Below are positions 1 through 10,780 of a stretch of DNA of 64,000 nucleotides, in pieces. The stretch's first letter is position 1; each line of letters opens with the position of its first letter. This DNA comes from Gautieria morchelliformis (lineage: Eukaryota > Basidiomycota > Agaricomycetes > Gomphales > Gomphaceae). Under the pieces are notes generated by a model. The model saw only the letters and a list, made by a program, of their open reading frames with translations, was not told where the DNA came from and made no database searches. The stretch covers positions 124,001-188,000 of the forward strand of contig WHVA01000030.1 in the NCBI GenBank assembly GCA_015179125.1, given 5' to 3'. The translations under genes were made by a program, and so were the position numbers.

Positions 1-69
1 TATGGAGGTGAAAAAATAAGTAGCAACCTCAGAACCACACGATCTGAAGATTGTGGTAACCTCACCCAT

Positions 70-2256
70 GTGCTCAGACTCAGTGCCGCTTCTCATTCAT
101 TGTCCAAATATTCCCTTAATGTAGATTTAACCTCACCTTCGCTTCCCAACGTCTCTTTTGTTGCATTAGTTGACTGTGGGTCTTCTGATTGTTTTATTGA
201 ATCCAAATTTGTCCAGAAGTACTCTATGCCTGCTTATCCTGTCTCTCCTATACCCCTGAAACTATTTGACGTTAGTACTAACACTACCATTACCCAAGCT
301 CTAGACCTCTGTATCTGTTTTCCGACCGGCGAACAACAATGGGTTACATTCTACGTAACCTCGCTCGACTCGAGTTGCTCAGTGGTACTTGGCCACAACT
401 GGCTCACCCGCTACAATCTGTCGATTGACTGGGTATTGGGCAGTATTACCTTCAAGACCATCGATTTGACTGTGACTCCAGCAACCACGGTGACTTCAGC
501 CCGTTCAGCTTCGGTTACAACCTCGACTTTGGCTACGGCATCTTCACCCCCACTTTTGAACTTGCCTCCGACCTTGCCTCTGAAGTTGCAAGCACCGCTT
601 GTTTCCCTAATCAATGCGCCCGCTTTTCTGCGTGCATCCAGATTAGAAGGATCCAAAGTGTTTCAACTCAACCTGGTGTCAAGATTGGTTTTTAGGCATT
701 AATATTGTGTATTAGTGAACACAGCGAATGCCCGAATAACTTGTGCAAATAAGTATGCCGTTCAGCGAATAGTTGAAACAACAAATGTTCACAAGATAAG
801 AGGGCTGCCCGAACGGAGCTCTCCCTATCTACAGTCGTAGCGAAATAGCCTGTGGCACATGACGATATAATGTGCAAGGTGTCACGGAAGGGTTGCCTAA
901 GCAACGGCAATCCCTTCGCCGGCGAAGGCACCCCTTCGGAGCCCTTTGCCAACAGCACAGAAGATAGTTCAGAGGACAAGGTAACAAAGATGAAGTATGA
1001 GAACTCACCAGTGATGCCTAAGTCCTCTTCTGGTCGAAGATAGAAATCTACAGGAGAAGGCTCAAGACGATGATCACAGCGAGGTCAGTTTGCACAAGAT
1101 GGACATATGATAATTGAACTGAGGAATATACATGCGAATGTAAACTACTTATATCGAATGCTCGTAAAGTATCAGCGAATAGGAAAGAGGCCATTGTGAG
1201 TCAGGGTTGGATAGGGTGCGCAGTCATGATACAAAATAGATGAAATAAACATACAATAGAGTGAGGGAGGGGCGTGAACATGAAACAATGGAGAGTAAAG
1301 GTGGCGAAGGTACTTATGTACGAAACTATGTCTTGGGACCTGCATACATGCTACCCTGCACGGACTCTTCGTCTACTGGGTTGATCCCACATGACCTACG
1401 GATGGGATGTCCCGCGAACGCATCCTGGCCATATGAACACCCAAAGGGGTTGGATCGAGAAGCTGATGGGACCAACGACAAGCCATCATACCGGGTAGGG
1501 GACATTGATCGTGTTTTGATGGTGTCTGCTGACGAATGATGCAATCAGCGAATAGTCATTCAGCGAATGTGATGAAGGGCGAACGGAGAGGACATAGGGG
1601 AGGAGTGGTTGAAGTGAGGGGTGAAGTTGAGTGAACACGGAGGAGGAGTGGTGAAAGGAGAAACGGGGATAACTAGGTGCAGGAAATACATGAGTTGTGA
1701 CAATCCAATCATAGGAACAACATCAAAAGGGGGTTGAGCAGAGAAGGTGATAGGACCAGTGATGAACCACCAAGTCGGTCCAAAGATGTCGATCGTGCTT
1801 TGATAGCATGGCTATGGTGAACGGCGCGAACAGCAAAGATCGGTCGCTGAACAGGGCAAGGGCGATCGGAGTGAACACAGAGGTGGAGTGGGGAATGGGA
1901 GGACAGAGCATCTGAGTATAGGAAATAAACATGTCATGACACCTGGCTTCGCCTGAGCTCCTCGCCAGAGGAGCAATGTCGGGAGAAGGCTCCCCTGAGC
2001 TTTCTGAGAACATTAAACAACATGTTCCCAAAGTATACCATGAATTTGCAGATGTGTTCAGCAAGGCATGTGCTGACACTCTAGCTCCCCACCGACCCCA
2101 CAACATCAAGATTAACCTTGAAGAAGGGACCTTGCTGCCTATCAGTCCTATCTACTCCCTCTCCGCTTCCGAACTCAAGGCACTCCATGAGTTCATTGAC
2201 GAGCATTTGAACATCGGTTTTATCCGACCTTCATGCTCACCTCATGGTATCGTAGG
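70..2256 (+). pseudogene. Gypsy pol fragment: retropepsin and start of reverse transcriptase
   Basis: The reading frame at 70-676 matches a retropepsin-like aspartic protease of Agaricomycete chromoviruses, with the hallmark [12 protein letters not shown] near codon 115. The catalytic motif reads DCG instead of the usual D-S/T-G. The frame is cut at 676 by a solo LTR and resumes in the same frame at 1947. There it encodes the linker and the RT N-terminus (FADVFSKACADTLAPHR, then IDEHLNIGFIRPS), and it stops making sense just after SPHG at about 2256. RT palm, RNase H and integrase do not follow. It cannot give a working polyprotein. The family call is firm; the cause of the break at 2256 is unknown. 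Confidence 0.85.
677..1941 (-). mobile_element. Solo LTR (Gypsy family), inverted, with 5-bp target duplication
   Basis: This 1265-bp stretch begins TGTCAAGATT and ends GTCATGACA, so it has TG...CA ends in either direction. It is flanked by a direct CCTGG duplication at 672-676 and 1942-1946. Its sequence is the reverse complement of the LTR at 6212-7241 with many substitutions. It is longer than that LTR partly because its right part repeats a segment twice (around 1620-1720 and 1865-1941, both with 'gtgaacac' followed by a purine-rich stretch). No internal retroelement sequence is present, which marks it as a recombined solo LTR. Removing it and one CCTGG restores the pol reading frame across the site. 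Confidence 0.92.
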
Positions 2257-4083
2257 CCGATTGGTCGTGCTTCGATTTTGCAATTTGACTCTGTGAGTTA
2301 GAGTTTTCCACCATCTACTCCTCTCTGCGCCATTCCCAGTAGTGGAAAATGACTTGGACTGGGACTCCACCTGGATATCCTGATAATGAAAATAGAAGGT
2401 TGGAGTTAAACCTGTAGGTACCATTCAACGACGATGACCACCACTCGGTCATGTCCACCATGACTGCATGACATCCCAGTCCTTTGCAGCTTCGCCACTG
2501 TTTTATCATAGTGGTAATCACACTACATTATCTATCAGTATAAACTACACAGACACTAATGAGTTATGTAGTCATTTGTCCTATTCTGCAAGTATTACCC
2601 CATCCCCAATCATATAATCGCTACGTGATCAGACAGATGTGATCTCCGCCTCTAAAATAGGTACATAATCCCTTTCTTCCTCTCCACTGCATCGTTGAAT
2701 GACATTCCCATCACTATGGCACAAGTTGTTAGAAATTAAATAAGTAAGGCATTAAGGAATGACACAATCACTTACACTGTGCATACTCTTTGACCCGCTT
2801 CTTCTTTGCGCCCCGCAACACCAACATATCTATCTTGCCCATCTCCAGCGACAGATATTGTTGAAAGTCGTTCGTGTAATATTCTGGGATCGAGGTAAGC
2901 ATTATAAGTACAATGGAGCATGATGCCCTTGACTTATATGACCCGTGCCTTGAAGGAGGAGAGCTGCGCGAGGAGGGTCTTCACGTCCTGCCCTATCCTG
3001 TTCTGGACGCCGAACGCAGAGGCATTCTTCTGCCTCTCGAGCAACACGATGCAAATCGCAGACACAGGCGCTGTGAGGGGCGGGTCGAGGAGCGTGAGGA
3101 GGTTCAGCGGTGGGGCTGCCAGTAAAGCCACACAAGGTGTCGAGTTGAGTCGTTGTTGCCAACATGCTGCACAAGAGTTGTAGGAATTGAGGCGCACATA
3201 AGGAGGCGGAGTGTGTTGTGTGCGATGACAGCCGCAGGAGACGACGAAGAGGACGGATAGTCGAACAGCACTCAGAGGTGCTGAAGCCACACTTGACACA
3301 TCTTTCTTATCCTGACTGCCTTTTTTCGGTTTCCCTGCATCATTTTTATCACGAACCCCACGCAGAATGCAAGGTGACCGACCGCAGAGACAGAATGGCT
3401 GCCACAGTGATGCCGTCCACGTTCCCTTTCCGCACCACCAGCAGCGCAGAGTAACGGCTGCCAGTACTGCGGAACACGTACCCAGACCGCAAGCCCACAG
3501 ACGTCCATGGTGGACAACATGACCCTGACCCTGACGACGACCCACACATGGATGCGTGAGACCGTGACACAGGCGAAAGATGCCGAGACATGAACCTGCG
3601 CGACGGCAGCACAGACCGAGGTGCAGAGCCCTAGCAGCCCGCCACAGCCTGAGGCACCGACGGCGATGCGCCAGTGCACAAGACCGTCCATACACACGCA
3701 CAGCTGCCTGCACGCTGCTACGCACGCCCTCGCTACCCTAGTTGCCGCAACCCGCACGCCGACTCACAAGAACGCTACCCGGATGAACAACATCGCGGCA
3801 CGGACCCGCAATCGGTCACGTAATGTGCCATCTCGTTGGCCATATGCTGGCAGAATTGCAACTGACGTGTGTGGATAGCAATTTTGAGTAAGAACTGATA
3901 TATGCGTGCAACAAAATAGCCGAGTGTCTCATTCACAATGATGCCCTTATCGACAGCCTGCCCAACGGTAATAGTGGTCAGTTCTGTCTTCCCTGCAGAC
4001 TGCGTATCACGCAGCAAAATGCGTATCTCAACTTTTCGTGGCGCTTGTCGAGTGGGTCGACAAAATGCTCGATTTCAAAGAAA
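2257..4083. other. Unassigned sequence inside the Gypsy remnant
   Basis: This fills the gap where RT, RNase H and integrase should be. It holds no recognisable retroelement coding sequence. On the minus strand 2785-3170 looks like coding exons (separate entry). 3200-3890 is rich in CA/GC and gives long but low-complexity open frames. On the minus strand 3775-4017 carries an 80-codon frame that I cannot assign. I see no terminal repeats marking a discrete insertion. Confidence 0.5.
2785..3170 (-). pseudogene. Unrecognised two-exon coding fragment
   Basis: On the minus strand an open frame from about 3170 to 2934 has protein-like composition, with a segment including QNRIGQDVKTLLAQLSSFKA. A second stretch at about 2882-2790 encodes DFQQYLSLEMGKIDMLVLRG followed by a lysine/arginine-rich KKKRVKEYAQC. 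It is bounded by an AG acceptor and a GTAAG donor, so it looks like a real internal exon. I do not recognise the family. No start codon or upstream exons are evident and the surroundings are transposon debris, so this is probably a piece of a host gene carried or broken by rearrangement. Confidence 0.35.
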
Positions 4084-4180
4084 CCGACGGAAGGTGACGG
4101 AAACTGATGGAAGGTTACAGAAACTGACAGAAGGTGACGGAAACTCATGGAAGGAAATAGAAACTTGTGGAAGGAAATGC
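4084..4180. repeat. Tandem repeat, 20-bp unit, about 4.8 copies
   Basis: Consecutive units of the form GAYGGAAGGTGACGGAAACT, with base changes between copies, run from 4084 to 4180 immediately before the chromodomain fragment. The period of 20 bp is regular through the first four units and the last is partial. There are no spacers, so it is a minisatellite rather than an array of spaced repeats. Confidence 0.85.
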
Positions 4181-4236
4181 GTGAACCCTGACACCCATAT
4201 CCTATCACAGCTAAAATATCTTCTCATGTGTTTCGC

Positions 4237-4554
4237 TTAGGCTTACCATTGGACCTTCACCAGATCCACCCTGTGTTTCATGTATCCCTTCTTGAACCCG
4301 CCACGACATCTACTATCCCAGGTTGACATGCAGACCCCCCACCTCCTATCGAAATTGACTCCGCCGATGAGTATGAGATCACAAAAATCCTCGATAGTCG
4401 CATCCGCCGAAAGCGATTGGAATACCTAGTAGAGTGGAAGGGATACAAACACACTCCCGAGGCTATGTCTTGGGAACCCTCTTCGAATATTACTAATTCG
4501 GCTCACAGACTCGCCGAATTTCATGCGAAGTACCCCCAGAAACCCAAGGCTTAG
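4237..4554 (+). pseudogene. Gypsy integrase C-terminus with chromodomain
   Basis: Translation gives the end of a chromovirus integrase: HPVFHVSLLEP, then a chromodomain with YEITKILDSRIRRKRLEYLV and EWKGYKHTPEAMSWEP, closing with a basic tail and a natural stop at 4552-4554. Chromodomains in these elements direct integration by reading histone marks. One in-frame TGA at 4324-4326 sits where relatives usually have arginine, consistent with CGA to TGA change. The integrase catalytic core is absent upstream. This is the 3' end of pol from the same element class as the 3' LTR downstream. Confidence 0.88.
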
Positions 4555-4654
4555 ACGTTTACGAAAACCCAAGAAAACGACACTCTGTTCACATTCTACC
4601 TATAGATTCAACTCCCTTAATCAATCTCCTCTCAATCCTCACCCAACTCCCTTC

Positions 4655-6048
4655 GACTCATTCTACTTCTGCAACTGACGCCTCGTCAGAAGCTCTGAGC
4701 TCCCCACCAACTTCTTCGCTCCCCCCTCGATGGCTAGTTAGAGTACCTGAGGGTTGTGCATCGTACTTAGCCATCGCCTCGACCATACCCCTCGCTATCT
4801 GCGCCCTCTTACCTTCCCCATCAGGAGCGAAACAGATGCGCAGTCGCCTCACTCATGTAACAGGCTCTGCAGCTTCCACCACTCCGCGCGCATCCCCAGC
4901 CGACTGCGAAACAGACAAGGGGACTTCACCGAATGCATCACCGGGTTAGCATGGTCGTCACGGAAGTAATCGAGAGGACCATACCTTCCGGGTCCTTCCT
5001 AGTCACCTCCCTTGCTTCGCACCCCTTCGACGTCAGCGTAATCGGAGCCGGAGTCGAATCAATATCCACTTCTGCGGGTGCCGGTTCCAATATCGATGCC
5101 GAACTCTCCAACCACACCCTCGCTTTCTGGATCTCCTTCGCCAACTTGTCTAAGGTAGCGGCCATCCAAACTCAGCTACCCTTAAGCGCCCATTCTGGCT
5201 GCCTCGGTAGGCTGCCTACTACTTTGCGCACTTGGACAAATAAATAAATCAGTAACCATAGAATCATTTCTAGCATACATACAAAGAACTTGGTGGTTTT
5301 ACTTAACTAAAATACATGACCATTGTCACACAGAAGAGAAAAACTTTTTTATTCTTGAAACCGTCTTTAAACGTCGTTTTAGACCCATAGAACGGGTCGA
5401 CCATTTCTGACCCGACAGATATTGGCCGCCTGGAAGTTCCCGGTGGAGTTTAAAGTTGCATGTGGGGTCCTTGTGAGTGTTTTACATAATGGATTCACTT
5501 AATTTGCACAGCACCGGTACCTGGCAGTCTAAGTTTCAACCCAACCATGGGTCCCGGCGGTCTTTACCCGGCACTGTACCCAACCCAGGCTTATCCCAGT
5601 GTGAAAGCATGGGTCCAGACCCCTAGTTACACTTAAATACCTAAACCCCAAATCTGAACTACCGATTTTGGCCGCTTATGTAATAGGGTTAACCAGGGTT
5701 AACGAGCGCTTAAGGGTAGTTCAGTTTGGATGGCTGCTACCTTACTTCGGATGGTCTTTCAAACGTTTGGTCGACCACCTCCTCGACCTGCAGCATTTTC
5801 CGAAGCTCCTCCTAGACCTCATCATTGAGCGAACGAAAACTAATAGAAGAAAGAGTGGTACTCACTTGAACTCCTGCCGCATCGACCAACCACTGCTCCA
5901 CATCCCCACGTGACTCTCCCCGAAGCTCCAGCCTAACCTTCGACACGGTCTGCGATCGATCGAGGAGAACTGAGTACCCAGGTGTCGTCATAGGGGCAGT
6001 ACCCTTGGCTTGGGTGCTTAGATGGGTCCCATAGCCCCCCCATTCCAC
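4655..6048 (-). CDS. Antisense spliced ORF in the Gypsy 3' region, function unknown
   Basis: On the strand opposite pol, a frame starts at 6048 and runs to 5866 (including SVLLDRSQTVSKVRLELRG and WLVDAAGVQ). A clean GTGAGT...TCTAG intron at 5812-5865 joins it in frame to EELRKMLQVEEVVDQTFERP, which ends at another GTAAGG donor. Further open stretches on the same strand at 4938-5165 (a helical stretch, MAATLDKLAKEIQKARVWLE) and 4658-4852 look like later exons, but I could not connect them. I recognise no domain. The splice-compatible structure suggests a real antisense gene carried by the retrotransposon. Whether it is intact is unclear. Confidence 0.4.
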
Positions 6049-6211
6049 ACCGTGTTTTGTTTTTTAAACAGAAAAAGAAGTCGTGCACGGGCCACGCAGC
6101 TACGCAGGGCCCAGACTTCAGAGACCCCTTGGGGGACTCATTACGTCTTTAACGGTTCCGCCCCACCATAGGACGCAGCGTCGTTGGACTCCGAAGCTAG
6201 GAGGGGGGTAC

Positions 6212-7241
6212 TGTCATGACCTGTCTATTTCTCTTACCCCACTGCCTCTATGTTCCCCTCATCACTCCCTAGCATCTTCGCCAGCGTTCGCCTCACCCTT
6301 CGATCACTCTTCCCCTACGTCCACTCTATTCGCTGTTCGCCCCATTCTCCGAACCGCTGTTCGCTACTCGTACATTTTGCCAGCAGGCACGCCATCAAAT
6401 TCGATCGATCCCATTTACCTGGCGTGATGATTCATCACTAGCCCCATCATCTTCTCAATCCAACCCCTTTGGGTGTTCATATGGCCAGAATGTGTTTGCG
6501 GGACATCCCGTCTGAAGGTCGTGTGGGATCAACCCAGTAGACGAAGAGTCCGTGCAGGATAGCATGCATGCAGGTCCCAAGATATGGTTTTGTACATAAG
6601 TGCCTTCGCCACCTTTACTCTCCGTCGTTTCATGTTCGCACTCTTCCCTCACTCTATTGTATGATTATTCCATCTACTTAGTATCATGACTGCGCACCCC
6701 TATTCAACCCTGACTCACAACGGCCTCTTCCCTATTCGCTGATACCTTACGAGCATTTGATATAAGTAGTTTACATTCACATGTATATTCCTCAGTTCAA
6801 TTATCATACGTCGTCCATCTTGTGCAAACTTGACCTCGCTGTGATCATCGTCTTGAGCCTTCTCTTGGAGATTTCTATCTTCAACCAGAAGAGGACTTAG
6901 GCATCACTGGTGAGTTCTCATAGTTCATCTTCATTACCTTAGCCTTCGAACTATTTTCTGTGCTGTTGGCGAAGGGCTCCAAAGGAGCACCTTCGCCGGC
7001 GAAGGGATTGTCGCTACTTAGACAGCCCTTCCGTGACACCTTGCACGTTACATCGTCAAGTGCCACGGGCTATTTCGCTATGACTGTAGATAGGGTGAGC
7101 CCCATTCGGGCAACCCTCTTATCTTGTGAACATTTGTTGGTTCACCTATTCGCCGAACGGCATACTTATTCGCACAAGTTATTCAGGCATTCGTTGTGTT
7201 CACTAATACACAATATTAATGCCCAAAAACCAATCTTGACA
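6212..7241 (+). mobile_element. 3' LTR of the Gypsy element
   Basis: The LTR starts TGTCATGAC directly after a purine tract (aggaggggggtac, the expected plus-strand primer) and ends TTGACA at 7241, 1030 bp in all. It is the same family as the inverted solo LTR at 677-1941 and the decayed copy at 15476-15851. Open frames inside it are chance products of LTR sequence. The sequence after 7241 is host-derived (ICMT remnant), which places the right boundary. The matching 5' target duplication is outside the window. Confidence 0.88.
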
Positions 7242-7249
7242 ACTGTCCC

Positions 7250-7645
7250 CCATGTTTACCTTGGCCCTTGGGATGTTGTACACTGGTGCTCTCATTCATT
7301 TGTGGTGTTTCAAGGCGTTAGGAACCCTATTCCATACCCTATTGTGCACCATCCAAGCTACACCGGGATGGTCCTCCTGTTAACAGGTATGGCCTTAGCT
7401 GTCCTTGGCCCACACGGCTATGTCCACGAGTGTGGCCTTACATCCTTATGTCGACACCTGTGCGATGGGTCTTCCTTGGATGGGTGATGGGGATGGGATA
7501 TGCGATGATATCATTGTTGGGGCATGGCAGCTTCGAGGATGCCGCTCTCAAGAAGGAATTTGGTGTGAGTTGGGAAGCTTATTGACGCTCATTTCCGTGT
7601 AGGTTTATTCCAAGGGTTGTTTGATTTGATCATTTGTAAGTACCT
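7250..7645 (+). pseudogene. Broken protein-S-isoprenylcysteine O-methyltransferase (ICMT) 3' part
   Basis: Three frames together read like the second half of ICMT, the ER membrane enzyme that methylates prenylated C-terminal cysteines of Ras and fungal pheromones. One frame has GALIHLWCFKALGTLF, the next HHPSYTGM (the conserved R/H-H-P-S-Y-x-G motif), and the third EDAALKKEFGVSWEAY followed by RFIPRVV, matching the family's conserved C-terminus. The frame changes, a TGA after the EAY segment and the loss of all upstream exons make it non-functional. It abuts the LTR at 7241, so the retrotransposon insertion probably broke it or followed its decay. Confidence 0.72.
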
Positions 7646-10600
7646 TATGATCCAGGAGATTATTCTTATGCATGAAATGCGTATCTCACGTCTGCATGAA
7701 GACGTTCTGGACTACTCGCGGCTCTTGCATAACAGTTCTGAGGAAATTTGGCTACAGAAAAACTAGGCAATATCTGTATATTCGTCGACCGATGTCATTT
7801 CTCAATGAATTCACAAGTGAAGTGTCTCGAAATGCATCTCCTAAATGCGTCTCCTGAGTAACCGGGCCATGTCCCGCTTGTGACTCACAAGAATGAGAGC
7901 ATGACCATAAGAAGGATCGACACTACGGATCAGTGCATAATGCGCCCGCACTGAGGAGCCCTCACCCTTCTTGCTCACTGTTCTTCCAGCAATGTGAGGC
8001 CCTTGGGTTCGTCAGTGATATGCGCTGTATATGAGTGACCAGCAGTACTCACCGCAGGACACATGGTGCCGTGAGATACAGGTCGGCCGTGGACAGCATG
8101 AGTCAGCACTGCCGAACGCTGGTGGCCAGCGCTGTTCATCACTAAAGCCGCGGCGGTATGACCTTCGCTGACCACGGTCATAACAAGTGATGACCATTGG
8201 TAAATCCTCTGAAAGAGGTGCAATGTGCAGCAATCATCAGATACCAACCAGAGGTGGAATGTAACTGCATTACCATTGTCATGCAAGTGCTGCCATCATG
8301 AAGCCATCATTCCTGTGAAATGCCCACACCATGCAAAGCTGGCTGCTTCATACCAGACTGGTTGCACATTATAAGGTACTTACATGTCATGCACGCTATA
8401 TTCTAAAATGCATTCATATAATCGTATAAATTCCACAAATATACGCTCCACATTGTACTTCTCGACATCAAAGTCCTTATAGACCCTCTCCTTGACATCG
8501 CTGACACTCACTCCTCCAGCCCTCCCCTCCAGTCACCACCCTCGCCGTTGCCCCCACCTGCATGGCCCCGCCAACGTCATGGCCCACCCTCGATGCCAGC
8601 TCGTCCTCTGCCCCCTTCTCGCACCCATACACGACCACTCGCCAATGTGTGGAGCTGTAGCATTGCCTTACCCAACTTTTCAGAGCGCCAAACTTGCTCA
8701 GGAGTAGCCATCCAAACCCGTCCCTGAAAACCCAAACGCAACATTACTTAGAGTCTCTTGACCAGGAGAAGGGACTTCGGCCATGTCAAACAGTCAGGAT
8801 GCAGCCCTAAATCCTTCATCACCTCTATCTCTTACATGAGACTGACGAAGAGGCGTTACAGCAAGCTCATGAACCCAACAGCTGCCTTGACAGATGTTGG
8901 GTGCATTTCTCGCAAGATCTGCAAAAGTTCGTTCTTCTACACATGTGAGCCAAAGCGGCCCCCAGCCTGCTCACCGTTGTCTCCTCCGGCGTACCTAGTC
9001 AGGTCACCGCCATCCAGGATAGGATAAATTGCAGTCAAGTGGAGCCTTAGATCTGCCAAGAGTGACAACAGCCAGGCGTCCACAAGAGCAAATCGTCAAT
9101 CTACGCTATTCTAAGTCTAAGACTTGTCAAGTTCTGACAAGCTCAAACAGAGAGATGCGAGATGCGAATCATGTCCGAGAAAGGAAAGGGAGAGCAAGAA
9201 CAATACATTAGCAGCACAACGATGAGAAAAATCAGATAGTTGGATCTCAACGAAGGAGAGGTTGTGGTGGTGCAAAGTGTTGTTTGTTTGGTTCCGTGTA
9301 TACTTCGCAGGGTCACGTGCGGGCCTTCGAGTGTTTCGAACATCGGAGTTTGAAATGACTTGGGGGTGGAAATATACGCTTCACACGCATAAAATACTAC
9401 CTGCAGTCGAATCTCAGTGGCAGAAGAGGATGAAGCCAACAAAAGCCTGGTGATAATGGCTATTTAATTAGTATAAGCAAGGATAGGATAAACATACCGT
9501 TGTGAAGCCAGGCTGCCATGCGGCAGTCATCCTGCTCTGGATGGCCAGCTGGCAACAACAATGGTATCCCCGATGCCAATGTATTATCACGGCAGGACAT
9601 CGGATGCCAGCATGCACGGCCATGGCTATGCGGCAGCCATCCTGCTCGGTGATGGTCAGCTACCAGATGCCCGTCCGGCGACATGACGGGCCGGGATGGA
9701 CTCACGTGCCATGCGTGACATCGTGACGCCATCTGAGTGCGCTTTTTGTGATGTTCACCGGCGATTACCACCAATCAGCACCGCACGGCGCCAACCACTA
9801 CGAATCGTGTATAACTCAGTCTTCCTGTAGTGTTGGTAGCGCTCGTCCTTGCCAACATTCTGATGTGACCACGCACGACGAAACCTCTATTGGCTCGGAA
9901 CAACCAGTATCTGGTCGATAACGCTATGCAAGGAACCATTTCGATGGAAATGTGCTGTGTATCTGGATAATGTTGCTTAAATGTGACTGTGGATGCAACT
10001 AGATTAGCTTGTTACCGGTGTTTCAAGGGAGACATTTTGATTCACGACGCTACAAAATTTGCCAATCTAATTACTGTATCGGATGACTGCAAAAGCATGC
10101 CGGAAGTCCGGTATATTATCGCTGTCATCATTCTAATAATATCATATACCACCGGGAACAGGGAACACCTCTACATCACCACACAGCTGACACACCGAAT
10201 GCACCATATATATCACGGATGCTATGTCGCTGTGCCCCACGTCTTAACCCAGTAGTCTTCACCTTCGGCCGACCTCAATTCCACTACAGGACGCCGAATT
10301 ATCCACATCCTGATATACTGCCACCACGAGATGGTGCATCTACTGAGATTATCTAGCATCGCTGAACTTGCAATTTTAGGTCATAGTTCCTTTTGCTCCC
10401 TCGTGTTCATCTTTTTCCATCCTGATATGTGTCACACTGACAAGGATGGCGATGTGGAACAATGTCATCGATGGGTCACCTTCGTCATATGAGGTGAGCG
10501 TGTGGCGGCTGGTTTTCATTGAAATTCTTCTGACACTCACTCTGGATTGCCAACGAGGACCAATTAGATGCCGTTCGACGTCAAATTGCTTGAAAGGATC

Positions 10601-10719
10601 TTTAAAACCCCTCCGAATCACTTCCAGCCCACGCTGGATGTAGTAAACAATCTGACCAGAATATTCAGGCGGCTAACTATATCTGATGCTTCTACGTCTT
10701 ATTACTAACTTTAATTCTT
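7646..10719. other. 3-kb stretch without a recognisable gene
   Basis: Open frames here are short and show no family signature. On the minus strand 8490-9020 contains protein-like pieces separated by stops that could be a very old pseudogene. 9509-9565 and 9617-9673 are an imperfect GC-rich direct duplication (both contain a 'atgcggcag-catcctgct' core). No LTRs, terminal inverted repeats or tRNA were seen. Confidence 0.5.
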
Positions 10720-10780
10720 TTTCATATGATGTCAATCTATCAGACCCATCATGGGTCTGATAGATTGACATCATATGAAA
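10720..10780. repeat. Perfect 61-bp palindrome (30-bp arms, one-base centre)
   Basis: The bases from 10720 to 10749 are the exact reverse complement of 10751 to 10780, around the single base at 10750. One arm contains CATATGATGTCAATCTATC. It could fold into a long hairpin or cruciform. It lies about 170 bp upstream of the DUF6533 gene start, so it may sit in that promoter. No flanking duplication was evident that would mark it as a miniature transposon. Confidence 0.95.

Larger units (their letters stand above)
1..7241 (+). mobile_element. Decayed Ty3/Gypsy chromovirus, 3' part (composite)
   Basis: Pieces of one chromovirus-type LTR retrotransposon lie in order on the plus strand: protease and the start of reverse transcriptase (to about 2256), an integrase C-terminal chromodomain (4237-4554), a purine-rich tract just before 6212, and an LTR at 6212-7241. 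Most of RT, RNase H and the integrase core is missing. The space between holds unrelated or unrecognisable sequence, so the element has suffered deletion plus insertion. The 5' end and 5' LTR lie outside the window. That all pieces belong to a single insertion is inferred from order and orientation; they could be two related copies. Confidence 0.7.

Noticed and set aside
2934..3725. 263-codon minus-strand ORF
   Set aside because: Its N-terminal two thirds is Cys/Arg/His-rich low-complexity translation of CA/GC-rich DNA; only the last part looks like protein and is reported as a fragment.
4084..4180. CRISPR-like array
   Set aside because: Units are contiguous without spacers, and the genome is eukaryotic. 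The same applies to the repeats at 43326-44033 and 27570-29440.
6960..7487. 175-codon plus-strand frame over the LTR end
   Set aside because: It spans the LTR/ICMT border and matches the translated LTR of the other copies, so it is LTR sequence, not a gene.
7975..8286. 103-codon minus-strand frame
   Set aside because: No recognisable family, no splice partners, composition not clearly coding; left unannotated.
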